Positions 32,395-44,049 are shown, counted from the stretch's first letter. The stretch is 64,000 nt of DNA from Zygnema cylindricum (GCA_037447655.1 JBBHKE010000089.1:226679-290678), one strand, 5' to 3'. Translations and numbers: made by a program. Notes: a model not told the origin generated them from the letters alone.

Positions 32395-32704
32395 CGACGT
32401 TCGCAAGCGCATGACGTTTGCACTACGCGGATTGTTAAAACGCAGTTACATGATAATGGCTTGTATTAAATCATTATTTGTACTTTTTTTATTTATAAAA
32501 GTACAATTTTGCACGGACGGACGTCATCCGTACTCCATACTATTTAAAACGAACATATATTAGAATTAAAAACGCTAATTAAACCTTACCTAAATTATAA
32601 TAATGAAAAAATTAGAATCATTTACTCTATTTGATGTCATAGTGTCGAAATTTCGAGCGACCGAATTAGAGTAATTTACTCTAATTACGATTCGCGGTGT
32701 ACTG
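32395..32704. mobile_element. CAGTACACCG-family element, 3' portion
   Basis: Homologous to the 3' half of 11,777-12,291, ending ACGATTCGCGGTGTACTG next to TA (32,705-32,706). Immediately upstream, the 38-base word starting CTAATTTTATTATGACGGTC is present twice (32,161 and 32,375). Confidence 0.6.
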
Positions 32705-32884
32705 TATTCAATATCATTCGTACGGCGCTGGGAATAATTTCGATAATCAATGACGGAATAATAATATAATATGCACATCTAAAGGCAAACATAAAGTACG
32801 AGGTGGTCATCCGTACAAAGTCCGTAAATGTACGATCGAGCACCGACAAGGCGCAAACAACTCTCGGAACATCGCCCGAAGGAG

Positions 32885-33015
32885 ATATTCGCTGCGTGAA
32901 CTCCGCAAACCTAAACGAACCCTAAAAGGACTTTCTCAAACGCTTCCTTAAAACTGCCACGTGTCTTTTGCTGAAAAACCATTTTGTATCCGTGTGACGT
33001 GACCGCTTCGTCGCC
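32885..33015 (+). promoter_or_regulatory. Presumed 5' flank/5' UTR of the LRR gene
   Basis: Upstream of the start codon are a G-box/ABRE-like CCACGTGTC (32,957-32,965), TGTGACGTGACC (32,993-33,004) and an AACCCTAAA box (~32,918). The ATG context is GTCGCCATGGCTG. G-box elements are typical of plant promoters; their use here is inferred. Confidence 0.35.
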
Positions 33016-33115
33016 ATGGCTGCCATCATCACGGTCATCGCTACAGTGCTGATCCTAGCGTGCCACGTGGCACTTGTAACGGGATTCTACGCCGGACCCA
33101 TGTCGCCGTCGGACA
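33016..33115 (+). CDS. LRR receptor-like gene, exon 1 (signal peptide)
   Basis: The start codon sits in a near-perfect Kozak/plant context. The 33 codons begin MAAIITVIATVLILACHVAL and continue to a GFYAGPMSPSD end: a hydrophobic signal peptide (about residues 4-22) followed by the start of the mature protein. Donor GGACA|GTACGT leaves phase 1. It joins in frame to exon 2 (33,349-33,481), which carries an LRR N-terminal cap, then to 72-base LRR exons at 34,471, 39,902, 41,009, 48,997, 50,434 and 52,846. The product should be a secreted or membrane-anchored extracellular LRR protein. Kinase, transmembrane and 3' exons are not in this window. A receptor-like kinase, a receptor-like protein or a PGIP-like protein are all possible. 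Confidence 0.75.
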
Positions 33116-33348
33116 GTACGTCTTTCCCCTCCTCTCGCCTTCTTTCCCGCTCCCTTTCAGCTGTTCAGCCCTATCTCCACACGTGCGAAATATCTCTCCG
33201 ATTGATCCTCTGACACCTCTACGGCCTGCTTCCGTTGCGGAGTCGGGCCGTAGGCTGCGGTTGTGCTGTCCATGTATTCACACGTGCGAAAGCTGACTCT
33301 AATTCGCTCTTCTGACGCGACGGCTGTCTGTCCGTACTTGTGCTGCAG

Positions 33349-33481
33349 AGGCGGCGCTGGAGGCGGTGAAGGCGGCCGTGGCGAACCAGGCGAGCTTTCC
33401 GGAGATCCGGTGCTACGGCGACGGCGGCGCGCACTACTCGGCGGCCTTCCGATGCCACGACTCGGGTCGCGTGTATTCGAT
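33349..33481 (+). CDS. LRR gene exon 2 (LRRNT-like cap)
   Basis: 133 bases between acceptor TTGTGCTGCAG and donor TCGAT|GTGAGT; starts with 2 bases and ends with 2 (phase 2). It reads KAALEAVKAAVANQASFPEI then RCYGDGGAHYSAAFRCHDSG and RVYSI. This follows the plant LRRNT_2 pattern: D-x-x-A-L-x-A-x-K near the N-end, paired Cys, then F-x-C-x-x-x-G-R-V leading into the first LRR. GC-rich, unlike later exons. Codon phase matches the LRR exons exactly. Confidence 0.75.
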
Positions 33482-33524
33482 GTGAGTGGTCGTCGCTGCG
33501 TGCACTCTTCGCTGTAAAAATCAC

Positions 33525-33720
33525 TCTTTGAATTCACACTGAATTCGCATTGAATCTGCACTGAATTCGCACTAAATTTCGCACTAAATTTCACACTAAA
33601 ATTCGCACTGAACTCGCACTGTTCGCACATAATATCGCACTTAAATACGCATCAAATCGCGCATTAAAATTTGCACCAAATTTTGCACTAAATTTGCACG
33701 GAATTCTCACGGAAATTTGG
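33525..33720 (+). repeat. ~11-base TTCGCACTGAA/ATTTCGCACTAA minisatellite
   Basis: About 15 degenerate units right after the exon 2 donor, inside intron 2. Confidence 0.8.
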
Positions 33721-34470
33721 TGGGTGAACCTTAGGTGGGGGTGGGATTTATAAGCGATCTTTGGGCCGTGACGAGCTTGGGTGGGAGTGGTAGGAGAAGG
33801 ATGGGGTGAAGAGGGAAGGGGGAGAGAGAAACAAAGGAAAGGAACATACTGCAATATGTTAGAGCTGGAAATTCCTCCTTTTTTCAAAGGTTTAGAACCG
33901 TAAGGGTTTAGAATCCTGACCCCTTACCTTAAAGATTTAGAGTGGAGGGAAGAGAGGTGTGGAGTGATTAAGAGTGGTGGAGGGAGCTGAATTCTGGGGA
34001 GGGAGAGGTCTTTTCAGACAATGGGGGGGGGAGTGGAGGGGGGCGATCCCACCCTCCTCTCTCCAAAGCCTTCCCTACCTGTCCCTCCCTCCGGGCCACA
34101 ACCAAAAATCCACACACGCGGGTGGCAATTTTTTCTGGGGGGCGTGTGATAATGACATAAGGCGGGTGCAGAAAACTCTTTGAGATATGTAAGGAGAGGA
34201 GGGAGGAGATGAGGGGGGAGAAAGGGATGTGTGGTCGTATGCGACAACACATTCAAAAGCCAACATGTTGGGTGGGGGAGGGGAGGGGAGAGGGGCAAAG
34301 ACCTCTTTAGATTTACGTGAGAGAAGAAAGGAGGATTGATGAGGGGGAAAGTGGTAACTTGTTCCAATGCCAGTGGAGAGGAGTGGGACATGGGGGGGGG
34401 AGGGGGGAGGGGAGGATGAGGAGAGAGTAGTGGGGTCTTGCTCAACAACCTATGTGAGGGCGCGGTGCAG
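33721..34470 (+). other. Intron 2 remainder, purine-rich
   Basis: G/A-rich tract (GGGGAGGG words, 33,950-34,440) without coding signal on either strand. The minus-strand Pro/Ser/His frames here are artefacts. Confidence 0.5.
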
Positions 34471-34542
34471 ATATATATACAACAAGGCACTTGGAGGGAG
34501 CATTGCGGCAGGAATCGGGAACCTCACAGGATTGAAGTACTT
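34471..34542 (+). CDS. LRR exon 1 of 6 (72 bases)
   Basis: Exactly 72 bases from GTGCAG to donor TT|GTGAGT; 1 base + 23 codons + 2 bases. It reads YIYNKALGGSIAAGIGNL then TGLKYL, one complete 24-residue plant-type LRR (L-x-G-x-I-x-x-x-I-G-N-L-x-x-L-x-x-L). It differs clearly from the five downstream repeats and follows the cap exon directly, so it is the first repeat. Confidence 0.8.
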
Positions 34543-36310
34543 GTGAGTGAACATTGGAGGGAGGTCGCAGCTTATACACAAGAAAAACAAATGTACATTG
34601 ATGCATACATAATTATGGTAAAAGAAGAAAAACAAATGACTAACATATATATATCATCATTTTTTATTGTAGAGGTGGAGTAGGAAGTATTGAACCAATG
34701 ATTTTGATTCGATACTGGAATTAGGCCATTTTGCGCCTCCGAAGGAATCTTTTAATGTCATATGGAAAAATCCAACTTTCCGTCTTATATAGAAGATACA
34801 GCAAGATACGTGAGGACAAAAATAAAAAATTGTTTCACAAACTATAAGTTAGAATTCAGCCTTTAGAATTTAATTAACAGTTGAGACAATACGTAACAAC
34901 GCCAATAAAACAAAACTGGTGAACATCTAAGAAAAAATCTGCTAAACTTTGAATTCACAATTTTCATCAATTTCGCAAAGCAAAGAAGAATTAACAGGAA
35001 CAAAGAAAAGGTAGATGGAAACAATTTCACTGCACCGATGAAGAACACTCCTGTTTCCAAAATGGCGAGGTCAAACGTAGATCATGATCAGTGATGAATT
35101 CCTTGTAGAGGTCGGATATAAATGCTATGTCCAAGTATAAGAACGTGACTTTTTTGTGCTCCCAAGGCAAAAAGGGCTGCATAAAAGTGCGCGATCTTGG
35201 TCAATTGTCCAACAAAAAAAAAGGATCGCATTGTGACCATCATGAATGGGTGACAACCTACATTCGCCAACTTTCGTAGGCAAAGGTTGGAGTCTTTACA
35301 AAAACTTGTTTTTGAGTAGTGAATTGCCTTGTCCCGTAGAAAAACACGAGCAAGTCCAACATCCTCGTCGATCGACGATCACCAAAGGTCACGCGAGATA
35401 GTTTTGAATTTTTCTTACTTGTCATGTTCCTTGCATGTGGCTGAGCTAAAAAATCGCCAATACTAGTCCTACAATCGGCAGAATTAGTATGTTAATGACC
35501 GTGTGCGTGCCGTGCCTCTACACCAAATCTTGCAGCATAAGCCCTCTATCATTGGGGAAGCGCTTTCATCTCTAGTCTAGTCCTCTTTTACCCCCTTGAG
35601 GCGTGGATCAAAAGCTCCAATAATGGTCTCCCAATCCGAAACTAACCTAGAAGACAAGTATTGCTTGGTACACGTAGATGGGATACTATTGACGAATTTT
35701 GGAATCGGTTTGGTGGAATATCAGTATCAAGGCTGGCCAGTTTCGGTGCCAAAAATCTTTTATTATATGCAATGTGCAACATGGATGAATTTCTTTCATT
35801 CTTAAATAAGTGAAGTGCCCATGGAGATAGTACTCCATGACTGGAAAGACAAATTAGCTTCCCTTATATTACCAAACAGTCTCAAAATTGGCAAATTGCA
35901 AGTAGGCACATGTTATATAAGCTAACGCAAAAAACTAAACCTCAATGTGTTCAGTATTTTAAGAGCTATGGGGATTTGAAATTCAGAAAATACAAACAAT
36001 AACTTTAGCATATATTGAACTGCGGAAGATACCAAAAACCATTATAATGCAAAGAAAAGGGTTCTGGTCAACTAACAAAAGAAGGAAATCCGATCGGCCT
36101 TTTGATAGATGTTCGGTTAAGTTTTTGAAAGAAAGTCATCTTATCACAAAATGACAGGTCAGATAAGAGATTTTGGTAAGTAAAAAATAAAAGTAATGCA
36201 GAAAATTGTGACTTTTTGTTAGTGTGCAAAAGACAAAAAATGTTTCTAGTGAAAAAAAACCAAAATGTCACGTATTGGTGAAGCTATAGAGCTTTATGTC
36301 TGAAACAAAA
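34543..36310 (+). other. Intron, nothing recognised
   Basis: AT-rich. A 69-codon frame at 35,596-35,805 (KYCLVHVDGILLTNFGIGLV) has a natural-looking composition but no motif and no splice sites I trust. Confidence 0.4.
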
Positions 36311-36314
36311 TCAG

Positions 36315-36785
36315 CGTTTTACTTTCCCCTTCTCGGTTTTCTCCTCCCCCTCCCCCTCCCTCTCCGTCACTCTCTCAGTTTTCCGCTCTTTTTCCACTCG
36401 CTCACCTCTCGGTGTCCCCCCCCCACGCCCCCTTTCTCTCGATTTTTCCCGCCATCTCCCCCTCTATGTCGTTCCCTATGTCCATCGTCGTTCCCCTCTC
36501 TCTCTCTCTCGGTTTTCCTTTATTTTTCCGTCTCTCTCGCTCTCTCGGTTTCCCCTCCCTCTTCCACTCCCACTCTGTCTCCCTTTACTTTTCAGTTTTC
36601 TCATTCCTCTCTCCTCCTCTCCCTCGCCTTCTCCATTTCCCCTCCTCCCAATCCCACTCCTCCCTCTCTTTCTCCTCTCTTTCCCTCTCCTTGTCTCTCT
36701 CCCTCTCCCTCTCCTCACTGTTTCTCCCTCGCCCTCTCGGTTTTTCCTCTCTCTCTTAGTCTGTCTCCCTTTCCATCTCCCATTT
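36315..36785 (+). repeat. CT-rich pyrimidine tract
   Basis: Irregular CCCTCTCC/CTCTCT. Long frames on both strands are artefacts. Confidence 0.85.
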
Positions 36786-37754
36786 TAGGATTTGCCATTG
36801 TGTGAATCAGAGAATCACCCGTGTATACGAGTCATCATGTATGTTTCGGTTCCGTACGTTTGGTTTAGATGTCTGTATTTTTTCTTTCTTGTTACGTGGT
36901 ACCGTGCTTTTGGTCCGGCACACGTTTGAATTTCGGTGAAAGTGTATCTCCATGTACAACACACTGTTTGTCTCCTATATGTTTTGGTCACAAGATGTCC
37001 CTTGTGTTAGTAGAGAACGTTTAGTTAGGTGATTATGTATATCCCTTTTATAGTAAATCGAGGGTTAGACGTCTTAAATAATTAAAGGTAGTGAATTTAG
37101 GAAGTGTAAGAGTAAGAATAAGGAAAGCCTCACCCTATTTTATGTGTAATGAGTCCAGCTGATTTCTATGGTGATGTTAATGTGAGAATGGGTAAGGCGA
37201 GTTTGTGAATGCTTTTGCTTGTGTTGCGCACTATATGTGGGAGTAAGATCCTATAATTTGGCATCGAAACAAAATGTTCTCCGTTTAGGGCTTTTAGTGA
37301 GTAAGTGAAGTAATCACGACCAGGAAGAAGAAGAAATTACGCCCTCGTCATTCGTCTGTCTCATGTTTCGTTCAACATTTCGCACGGCTACATTAATCAT
37401 CGGAATACGAACAGACGGCACGCGTGAGTGTCGGCATACCGAAATGGTTTTTTGGCAGTACTTCGCCAAAGTGGAGGGGATATGATACGTGGCATCATCC
37501 TATAGGATGCCCGAGAAGAATGGGACAGAATGACGACGACCTATATGCCATGTGGCATACCGAGAGTGGTGCCGAATAATTCTGTACATAAAGTACCGCG
37601 GCTACTGTACTTTGTATATACATTATTTAGTGTATGATGGTTTTTGATTGGTCTAGAGAAACTGTGAGTAGGTTCTTAAGACTTAGACAATTTTTTAGAA
37701 AGCCCTCTCTCCTGTCTTTGAATTGCCATAACTTAAGGCTCAAGTGAGCAAATT
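36786..37754 (+). other. Intron with a possible LTR/PBS relic
   Basis: At 37,249-37,266 ATAATTTGGCATCGAAAC resembles an LTR end followed by an initiator-Met-tRNA primer site (TGGTATCAGAGC-like). No internal coding follows, so it could be a solo or truncated LTR. Confidence 0.3.
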
Positions 37755-37915
37755 CAGTGATTCTTTTTGCTGCGGGCTCAGGGGAGTCCAAGCTACACAA
37801 GGGTGTAGTCGGCCAGAGTTTTTGTGTTCTAATTCAGTGATTCTTTTTGCTGCGGGCTCAGGGGAGTCCAGCCGAACAGGGGTGTAGTTGGTCAGTGTTT
37901 TTGTGTGCCAGGGTG
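37755..37915 (+). repeat. Tandem duplication of ~80 bases
   Basis: Two units starting TTCAGTGATTCTTTTTGCTG, containing GGGCTCAGGGGAGTCCA and ending near GTCAGTGTTTTTGTG. A second small duplication, TTCTGTGTACCAAT(G/A)GAGGTCA, follows at 37,980-38,028. Confidence 0.85.
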
Positions 37916-37955
37916 ACACTTATTCATTGCCAAAGTCAAAAGTGCAAATATTATC

Positions 37956-38308
37956 CTAGAGGCTTAATATAAGCTGGACATTCTGTGTACCAATGGAGGT
38001 CACATTCTGTGTACCAATAGAGGTCAGAGAATCACAACTGCCATTAGCCTTATTCTGACTAGAGGGATCTATGGGAAGGGATTCCTTGGACTTAGGAACC
38101 AAACCGGTCCTGTCCCCTCCAAAGCTCCTTCCAAAACTGAGATCCTTTTCACCAGGCTCATGGGAAGGAACTTCGGGAGATCGTTGCTCCCAAGGCTTCG
38201 ATGAAAGTCTTGGTCCCGCACTTGGAGGAGTGTTTTTTTTCTTCCTCCCTCCCATCTTGCCGTCACTTACACACTACTAACGTGGAGAAACTTCTGCTTT
38301 GATACCAC
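37956..38308 (-). mobile_element. Copia-like retroelement fragment (PBS and start of gag)
   Basis: On the minus strand TGGTATCAAAGCAGAAG (38,292-38,308) is a typical plant copia primer-binding site. About 35 bases further a Met codon opens a ~99-codon frame (PPSAGPRLSSKPWEQRSPEV) of gag-like composition, ending in the small tandem duplication. An adjoining LTR would lie at about 38,309-38,660, where no TG..CA ends are obvious. Confidence 0.4.
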
Positions 38309-38669
38309 ATAAAAGGATCGATAAATGCACGCGACGTAAAAGGATGTTGTACAGCGGAAGCATTTACAGATGACCACAGATGAAAATAATTAATCACTGA
38401 TTATCACATCACACATAGACAGTTATATTACGCTGAAGTTTTTTCTTACAAGCCCTCTCACTCTTACTATTTTACTAACTGTGATTCAATTTGATTTCCT
38501 AAGTCTACAGAACATTAGAATACACAGTACGGAAAACGTGCTTTCCAAATATTTCACTCCTAAGTGAACATTAGTAATACCGAATCAATTTCCTGGGCCG
38601 AACAAGCGGTCCGCGCGACGCTACGAACGAAATCGAACGTACAAAACTCTTGATTCCAACAATATCCCA

Positions 38670-38865
38670 ACTGGTTTCTCTATCCCTCCACTCCCTCTCC
38701 TTCTCCGTTTTCCCACCATAACCCATTTCCTCTTCCTCTCCCTCTTATCTCCATCTCCATCTCTTTTAGTTTTCCCCGCTTTTTACCTTTCCCTCGCCCT
38801 CTCACTTTCTTTCCATCTCCGACTCCCTTATCCTCTCCCTCTCTCTCAGCTTTCTGTGCCATGTC
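38670..38865 (+). repeat. CT-rich pyrimidine tract
   Basis: CTCCCTCTCC-type low complexity in an LRR-gene intron. Confidence 0.85.
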
Positions 38866-39000
38866 CTTTTAGAACTCTCTCCTCCTCACTACATGCGATT
38901 TTTGTTTCCTCTCTTTTCTCTTTCTTGCTCTTTCATTTATTAGAAAAAGAGTGGGGGAGAGAGTAAATGAAGGAGAGTCGAAAAGAGAGAGGGAGAGAGA

Positions 39001-39215
39001 GAAGGATGTTACAACGAGGCCCGATGAGCTGTTCAATTCCGAGATATGGTCCAACCACACTCGAAATATATGATAGAGGACTGCCACTACCGAGTTGAGA
39101 GCAGGGCGTAGTGGTTAGCACAGTTACAACTCTAGTCAAAAGCCCCAGGTTTAAGCCGTGGCCAGCTCAATTTTCCCAAGTGTAGGACATGCCCAACCCT
39201 AGGTATGTGGAATTT
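39001..39215 (+). mobile_element. tRNA-related SINE-like repeat, copy 1
   Basis: Shares with the next two copies a 5' block (GATGAGC[T/C]GTTCAATT.CGA), a middle tRNA-like part (GGCGTAGTGGTTAGCAC as box A, GGTTTAAGCCGTGGCC as box B) and a 3' block (TTTTCCCAAGTGTAGGACAT). No target duplication or poly-A tail was resolved. Confidence 0.6.
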
Positions 39216-39284
39216 TAGCATGGTAATCTGAGCCATCGCGGTTGCAGATGTATTTAACGGCTATCTCTTAAAAGGGAGTGTTGG

Positions 39285-39485
39285 ATAAAGGCAAGATGAG
39301 CCGTTCAATTTCGATATTTGGCTGGCTGAGACCCGAAATGTAAGATAAAAGACCTGCCGGTAACGACACAACGGATGGTGGCGTGGTGGTTAGCGCACGG
39401 ATAGCTCTACTAAGAGCTTCCACGTTTGAGCCCTAGCCGGTTCAAATTTTTCCAAGTGTAGACATGCCAAACCAAAATTCCCCGA
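39285..39485 (+). mobile_element. tRNA-related SINE-like repeat, copy 2
   Basis: Same order of blocks: GATGAGCCGTTCAATTTCGA, GGTGGCGTGGTGGTTAGCGC (box A), CGTTTGAGCCC (box B), TTTTTCCAAGTGTAGACATG. It lies ~70 bases downstream of copy 1 in the same direction. Confidence 0.65.
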
Positions 39486-39901
39486 GATTTTACCAGAGGA
39501 GAGAAAGAGAGAGCGAGAAAAGTGAGGTTTGTTTGGTCCGCAACTGGCGTCCATTTGCGGGTGCGGGTCTTGGCGTCCATTTGCGGGTCTTTTTGGTTAT
39601 TTTTTTATGTAATTGTTTGGAACAAATTAGTCTATGTGAAGCAATGGAGGAAAGGCACCACATAGGATTTAAATATAAATATTTAGTTATTGTTGCCATG
39701 TACGTTTATGTGGGGTAGAAATTAGACTGACATGTATCTTTAGTTTAGACACTTGAAATGATTTTATGACACTTCATTTTTGAGGACGAAAAAGTGGGAA
39801 AATTTGACTTACTGTCTTAAGATTGAGTTTTGATATCTTTTATCGACAGTGGAGTTTTTCATTTTATTGACAAAAGCTTTCACGGATGCTTGGTGTTACA
39901 G

Positions 39902-39973
39902 AACTCTATTTTACACTCAGTTAAGTGGAGGAATTCCATCATCCATCGGTCAATTGAGATCCTTGCAATACGT
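39902..39973 (+). CDS. LRR exon 2 of 6 (72 bases)
   Basis: Acceptor TGTTACAG, donor ACGT|GTAAGA; same 1+23 codons+2 structure. It reads TLFYTQLSGGIPSSIGQL then RSLQYV. The final Val codon replaces the usual Leu. First member of the nearly identical repeat set. Confidence 0.8.
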
Positions 39974-40249
39974 GTAAGACACTTGACACTAAAGTTATGT
40001 TATGCATCAAAATAGATAGCAATGGTTTATTGCAAGAAATAATTCATTGCATTGAAGATAAAAAAAAACGGAGTTGTGTATTATTTAGAAACTGATAAAT
40101 TTATCCAAGATTTTTTCTTCATTTTTTGTGTTGACATTTAAGGATTTTTTTTGGGAGTATTTTAAACCACTTATATATATATATTTTTTTTTGTTCACAT
40201 AAAAAAATATAATCTTAGGATGGTAGAAGCGGTGGTGCAAGGTGTGGGG

Positions 40250-40880
40250 GCGGTTTGGGCGTGGGGGGAAGAGAAAGATTCGTGATTGAAATAGATGTGG
40301 ATAGAAAACCTTGCATTGAAAAAAATCGTGTTGTTCATTTTATGTTTTAATGGGGGTTTTCCATGCTGGTTTGCGGATTCCTCTGTTTATGCAATGGATA
40401 AAAAGACTGGGAGACGAGCGTGACGAAATCCTTGTGGTGTGGAAAAGTTTCAATTTTCAATGATTTTTTTTTCACTTATTCTTAACTATTTTGCTTTTTT
40501 TTTATTTTTGGCCGTCGTCCTTCCTTTGTAATTTTCTATTTTCATGATTTGAAATGTTATAATCTGCATGAAGCAAGGGAAATAAAAAAGGGGGCCGAGG
40601 GTAGAATGTAACTTTTTCATTATAGATAAAGGTGATATCAAATAAACACGTGTTTATCGATTTGAAATATGACAAGATTTGTAACAATTTATTTTTTGTC
40701 GTCCAAATTTGATTTTTTTTGTTATTTATTTATTTTTTTTTGTTTTTTTTTATATAACTTGGTTTTGGAGGCGAGGGTGGAGGAGGTGGCGGCTGTGGGG
40801 GGGGGCTGATGGTTGGGGGAAGGGTATGCGGTCAAAGTTCATCCAGTGCAAAAACACTATATTTCGATATCTCTTTCAAT
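40250..40880 (+). repeat. Conserved intron blocks of the LRR amplification unit
   Basis: Block 1 (about 40,250-40,460): GATTGAAATAGATGTGG, CCTTGCATTGAA, GCGTGACGAAATCC, TTGTGGTGTGGAAA. Block 2 (40,765-40,880): GGTGGAGGAGGTGGCGG, then TATTTCGATATC. Block 1 recurs at about 41,545-41,790, 49,725-49,945, 53,585-53,735 and 63,660-63,870. Block 2 recurs at about 48,835-48,950, 50,290-50,370 and 52,690-52,790, always shortly upstream of an LRR exon. This shows that exon plus intron was copied as one unit. Confidence 0.7.
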
Positions 40881-41008
40881 TCAGTCGAGATTTGAGTTTT
40901 TTAATTTTGACAATTGTGGCTATGAATACCCGATGCCACATCTTGTAAAGCAACGATCTGATTATTATTTATTTTCATGGTTTGTTTTACTCATGGCCAT
41001 TTTCATAG

Positions 41009-41080
41009 GTTTCTTTACGGTAACCAGTTGAATGGAAGCATTCCATCGTCCATCGGTCAACTGAAACTCCTCCAACAGTT
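41009..41080 (+). CDS. LRR exon 3 of 6 (72 bases)
   Basis: Acceptor TTTTCATAG, donor AGTT|GTAAGC. It reads FLYGNQLNGSIPSSIGQL then KLLQQL. Only 1,107 bases separate its start from that of the previous LRR exon. Confidence 0.85.
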
Positions 41081-42174
41081 GTAAGCCACATGACACTATG
41101 GTTATGTTATGCATCAAAAGTGACCCCTAAATGGAAATGGTTTGGTTTTTTTTCGTTTTCACGCTAGATAAATTTGGTGTTTAAAATGCAAGCTCAATTT
41201 TTGAAATGGTTAGATGGCATTATTTGTCAGATGTCTTATTAGGATTATAAAGGATAATAAAAATAGTAACAATAATGAATAAGAAATAATAATATAAAAC
41301 ATAAATATAATTTATAAGAAAGACAAAAATAACAGTTTATAGCAACAATGTATCGTTATAGCAACGATTAATATTTATTAATGAAAATGTATCAATTGAA
41401 AGTATTTATAAATTACAAATGATGGTGTTAAATGATTAATACCAATAGCGAAAACCAATACTCTAAATTTTTGATATTCATAATTAATTCCGATCATTTA
41501 CAATGAGAATTAATTACGAAAATTAATGTGACTTGACAGTGGAAGAGACGGGGAGGCAAGGAGGGTAGGTTTCGTGAGGAGAGGGGAGGGAGTGGGGAGA
41601 GGGGATCGTTATTAAAATGTGTCAAGTAGAACCTTGCATTCGACAAATGCGGAACTTTCCTCCTATGGTTTAGTGGGTTTTTTATTCGTTGGTTAGCGGG
41701 TTCTTTCTGTTTATTTTTCCTTTCTTTCTTTCATGTAATAGAGAAAAGAGGGGCGAGAAGGCGCGTGACCAAGCCTTGTGGTGTGAATTGATTTTTATTT
41801 TTATATATTTGTTTTGTCGTAGTTATTCCATTTTTAATTATTATAACCTTTATTTTTGTTAGTCGTTCGTTCATTTGAGAAACGCAAGATTAACTTTAAA
41901 ATTATCTGGGTGCTACTCTTTTCCTGAAGTCTAATATGGATAACTATGATTGCAATAATAACGTACTTAATAATCATTAACAATTTATTCACAATAATAA
42001 CAATCGAAAATGACCTCATTAAATAACAACAAACAATTCAAAGTGATAAGAGCTATTAAGTCAACTATGAATGACAACAATTAACATCTAAAACAATCAG
42101 TTTATAACAACAATTAATGTATAGAAAGAGAGGCTATAAAATGCCGGAAAATGAAAATAAGGCCAAAAGTGTTG

Positions 42175-42382
42175 AATTGAGCACGGTGTGCCGTTCAATA
42201 CCGAGAGGTAATTACGCCCACACCTGAAATGAAGTAATAGGACATGCCATTATCGATCTAAGGCTTGGTGGCGCAGTGGTGAAAGCACTAACAGCTTTAA
42301 TCAGAGGTTCCAGAGGTTCCAGGTTTGAGTCCGGGCCGTCTGAATTTTCTCAAGTATGGGACATGTCGAACTCCAGGTTTTA
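42175..42382 (+). mobile_element. tRNA-related SINE-like repeat, copy 3
   Basis: GTGCCGTTCAATACCGAGAG, then GGTGGCGCAGTGGTGAAAGC (good box A) and GGTTTGAGTCCGGGCC (good box B), then TTTTCTCAAGTATGGGACAT. The best-preserved promoter boxes of the three copies; a CCAGAGGTT micro-duplication lies between the boxes. Confidence 0.65.
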
Positions 42383-42899
42383 CACAATGCTAACAAAAGG
42401 GGCAATAAAAAATTAAAGAAGAGACTAACAAGGAAGACCATTTTTTTTTTTTCGTTTAAGTTTTGTATTAGCTTGGATAAATTTACAATTGAGGCAAATA
42501 ACCTTCATAGAAAAAAACAAGCAAGAAAAGAATCGAGAAGCCATAAATGCTGTGTGAAGGTGTGATTAATGTAGGTAGAACTAATTACCATAAAAGAAAT
42601 CTAAAAAAAAAAGATTCTCGTCGTTGCCAAGGAGAATCGATTACGTCACCAGAGGTATGGACATAATGCAAAAAAAAACGGAAAGCTCAAATAAAGTCAA
42701 GGACATATAGTTTAGCGATTAGGAATTGAATAAAAAAGATAGATGTCAATTTAGACATAAGCTTTAGTAATAATTACAATACCCCCCCTTGATTGAAGCA
42801 TGGCCAATCACGAAGATCGACGCTAAAAATATATTTTAAAAAGAAAGATCGAGGTGGAGGGTTGGTGAGGAAGTCGGCAAGTTGGGGATCCGTACCACA

Positions 42900-43560
42900 A
42901 TGAGAGAAGAGAACTGTGCCGCCAACAATGTTGTCACAAGGGAAGTAGATTTAAATGGCAAGGTGTTTGGTTCGTGTGGTATGAACGAGATTCTTTAAGA
43001 CGGTTATGGCACTTTGGGAGTCACAAAAAAATAAAAATGGGAGAAGCTGAACGAGAGCTCAGTGAGAAGACGATGAAACAAAATTGCGGTTTTCGTGGCG
43101 GAGGTGCCTGTAATATATTCTCCGAAGGAGAGAGTAACCATAGCTTGTTTTTGGGTGAACCATGAGGCAAATCCACCGAGAGAAAAACACACATCCAAAA
43201 AAGGGGACTGCTATTGGGTTGATTACCCTAATCCTCATCTCGAAAAGTAATAATAGAGTCCGTGGAGGAGAGTATAGGAGAAGAAGATGGTGAGCTTATG
43301 GGAGGATGGAGAGAAAAGGTGAGGTAAAGATGCTTAGTGCCTTGAAGATTTTAGGGAACACGTTTTGCAGCTTGAACTTGTATGAGAGAAGCAAAATGGG
43401 AATATTGAGACAAAAGACGTACGGCACTTGGTATCTAGCACGGCAAACGTACATTTCCTAATAATAAAGCAATAAACGGGGTCTATAACTTCTTGGGCAT
43501 TCTCATTGTATGATTTTTTAAATAGGGATAAAGGGGAGTAAAACCAGGATTGCATTTAAC
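42900..43560 (-). pseudogene. Second copia RT-end/RNase H remnant
   Basis: Frame 43,004-43,198 reads SWFTQKQAMVTLSFGEYITG then KTAILFHRLLTEL. This matches the copia RNase H pattern W-x-S-K-K-Q-x-x-V-A-L-S-S-T-E-A-E-Y and A-I-W-L-x-x-L-L-x-E-L. Upstream (43,334-43,555) is a degraded RT end. Downstream toward the LTR, QLADFLT can be read at about 42,870. Confidence 0.6.
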
Positions 43561-44049
43561 CATTTCAAAATTGTCAAAAAGATCAATGATGTAATTCTTC
43601 TAACTCATTTGTATACTGCGAAGAGACCTATTACGTCAAATAGTGATGCTTAGGCAATAGTCAAGATTGCCTAAATTTTTCACAGCCCAATAGGGTTCCA
43701 AGACGACCTTGGCTATTCATATTTCTCTATTGGAACCAATGAAAATTCAATCGTCAACATAAATAACATTGATTACAAAAAGTCGAGAACCAAGAAGCCA
43801 TAAAGGCGGTTCGAGGCAGAACTAATCGTAGTTGTGATTAATGTAGGTAGATCTGGTTACAAAAAGAAAGCGAGTCCAATAACAATATTATACACTACAG
43901 AAGGTATGTACAAACAAGTAACAAGTATATAAAGCTTTTAGTACTAAAACTTCAATATAGCGTTTTGGAATAAAGAGATGTCAATATAGACATAATCTTC
44001 AATAAAGCTCCAATACCCTCCCTTGATTGAAGCATGACTAGTCACAAAG

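Noticed and set aside
36296-36805. 169-codon Ser/Pro/Leu-rich frame
   Set aside because: CT-tract artefact, open in several frames on both strands.
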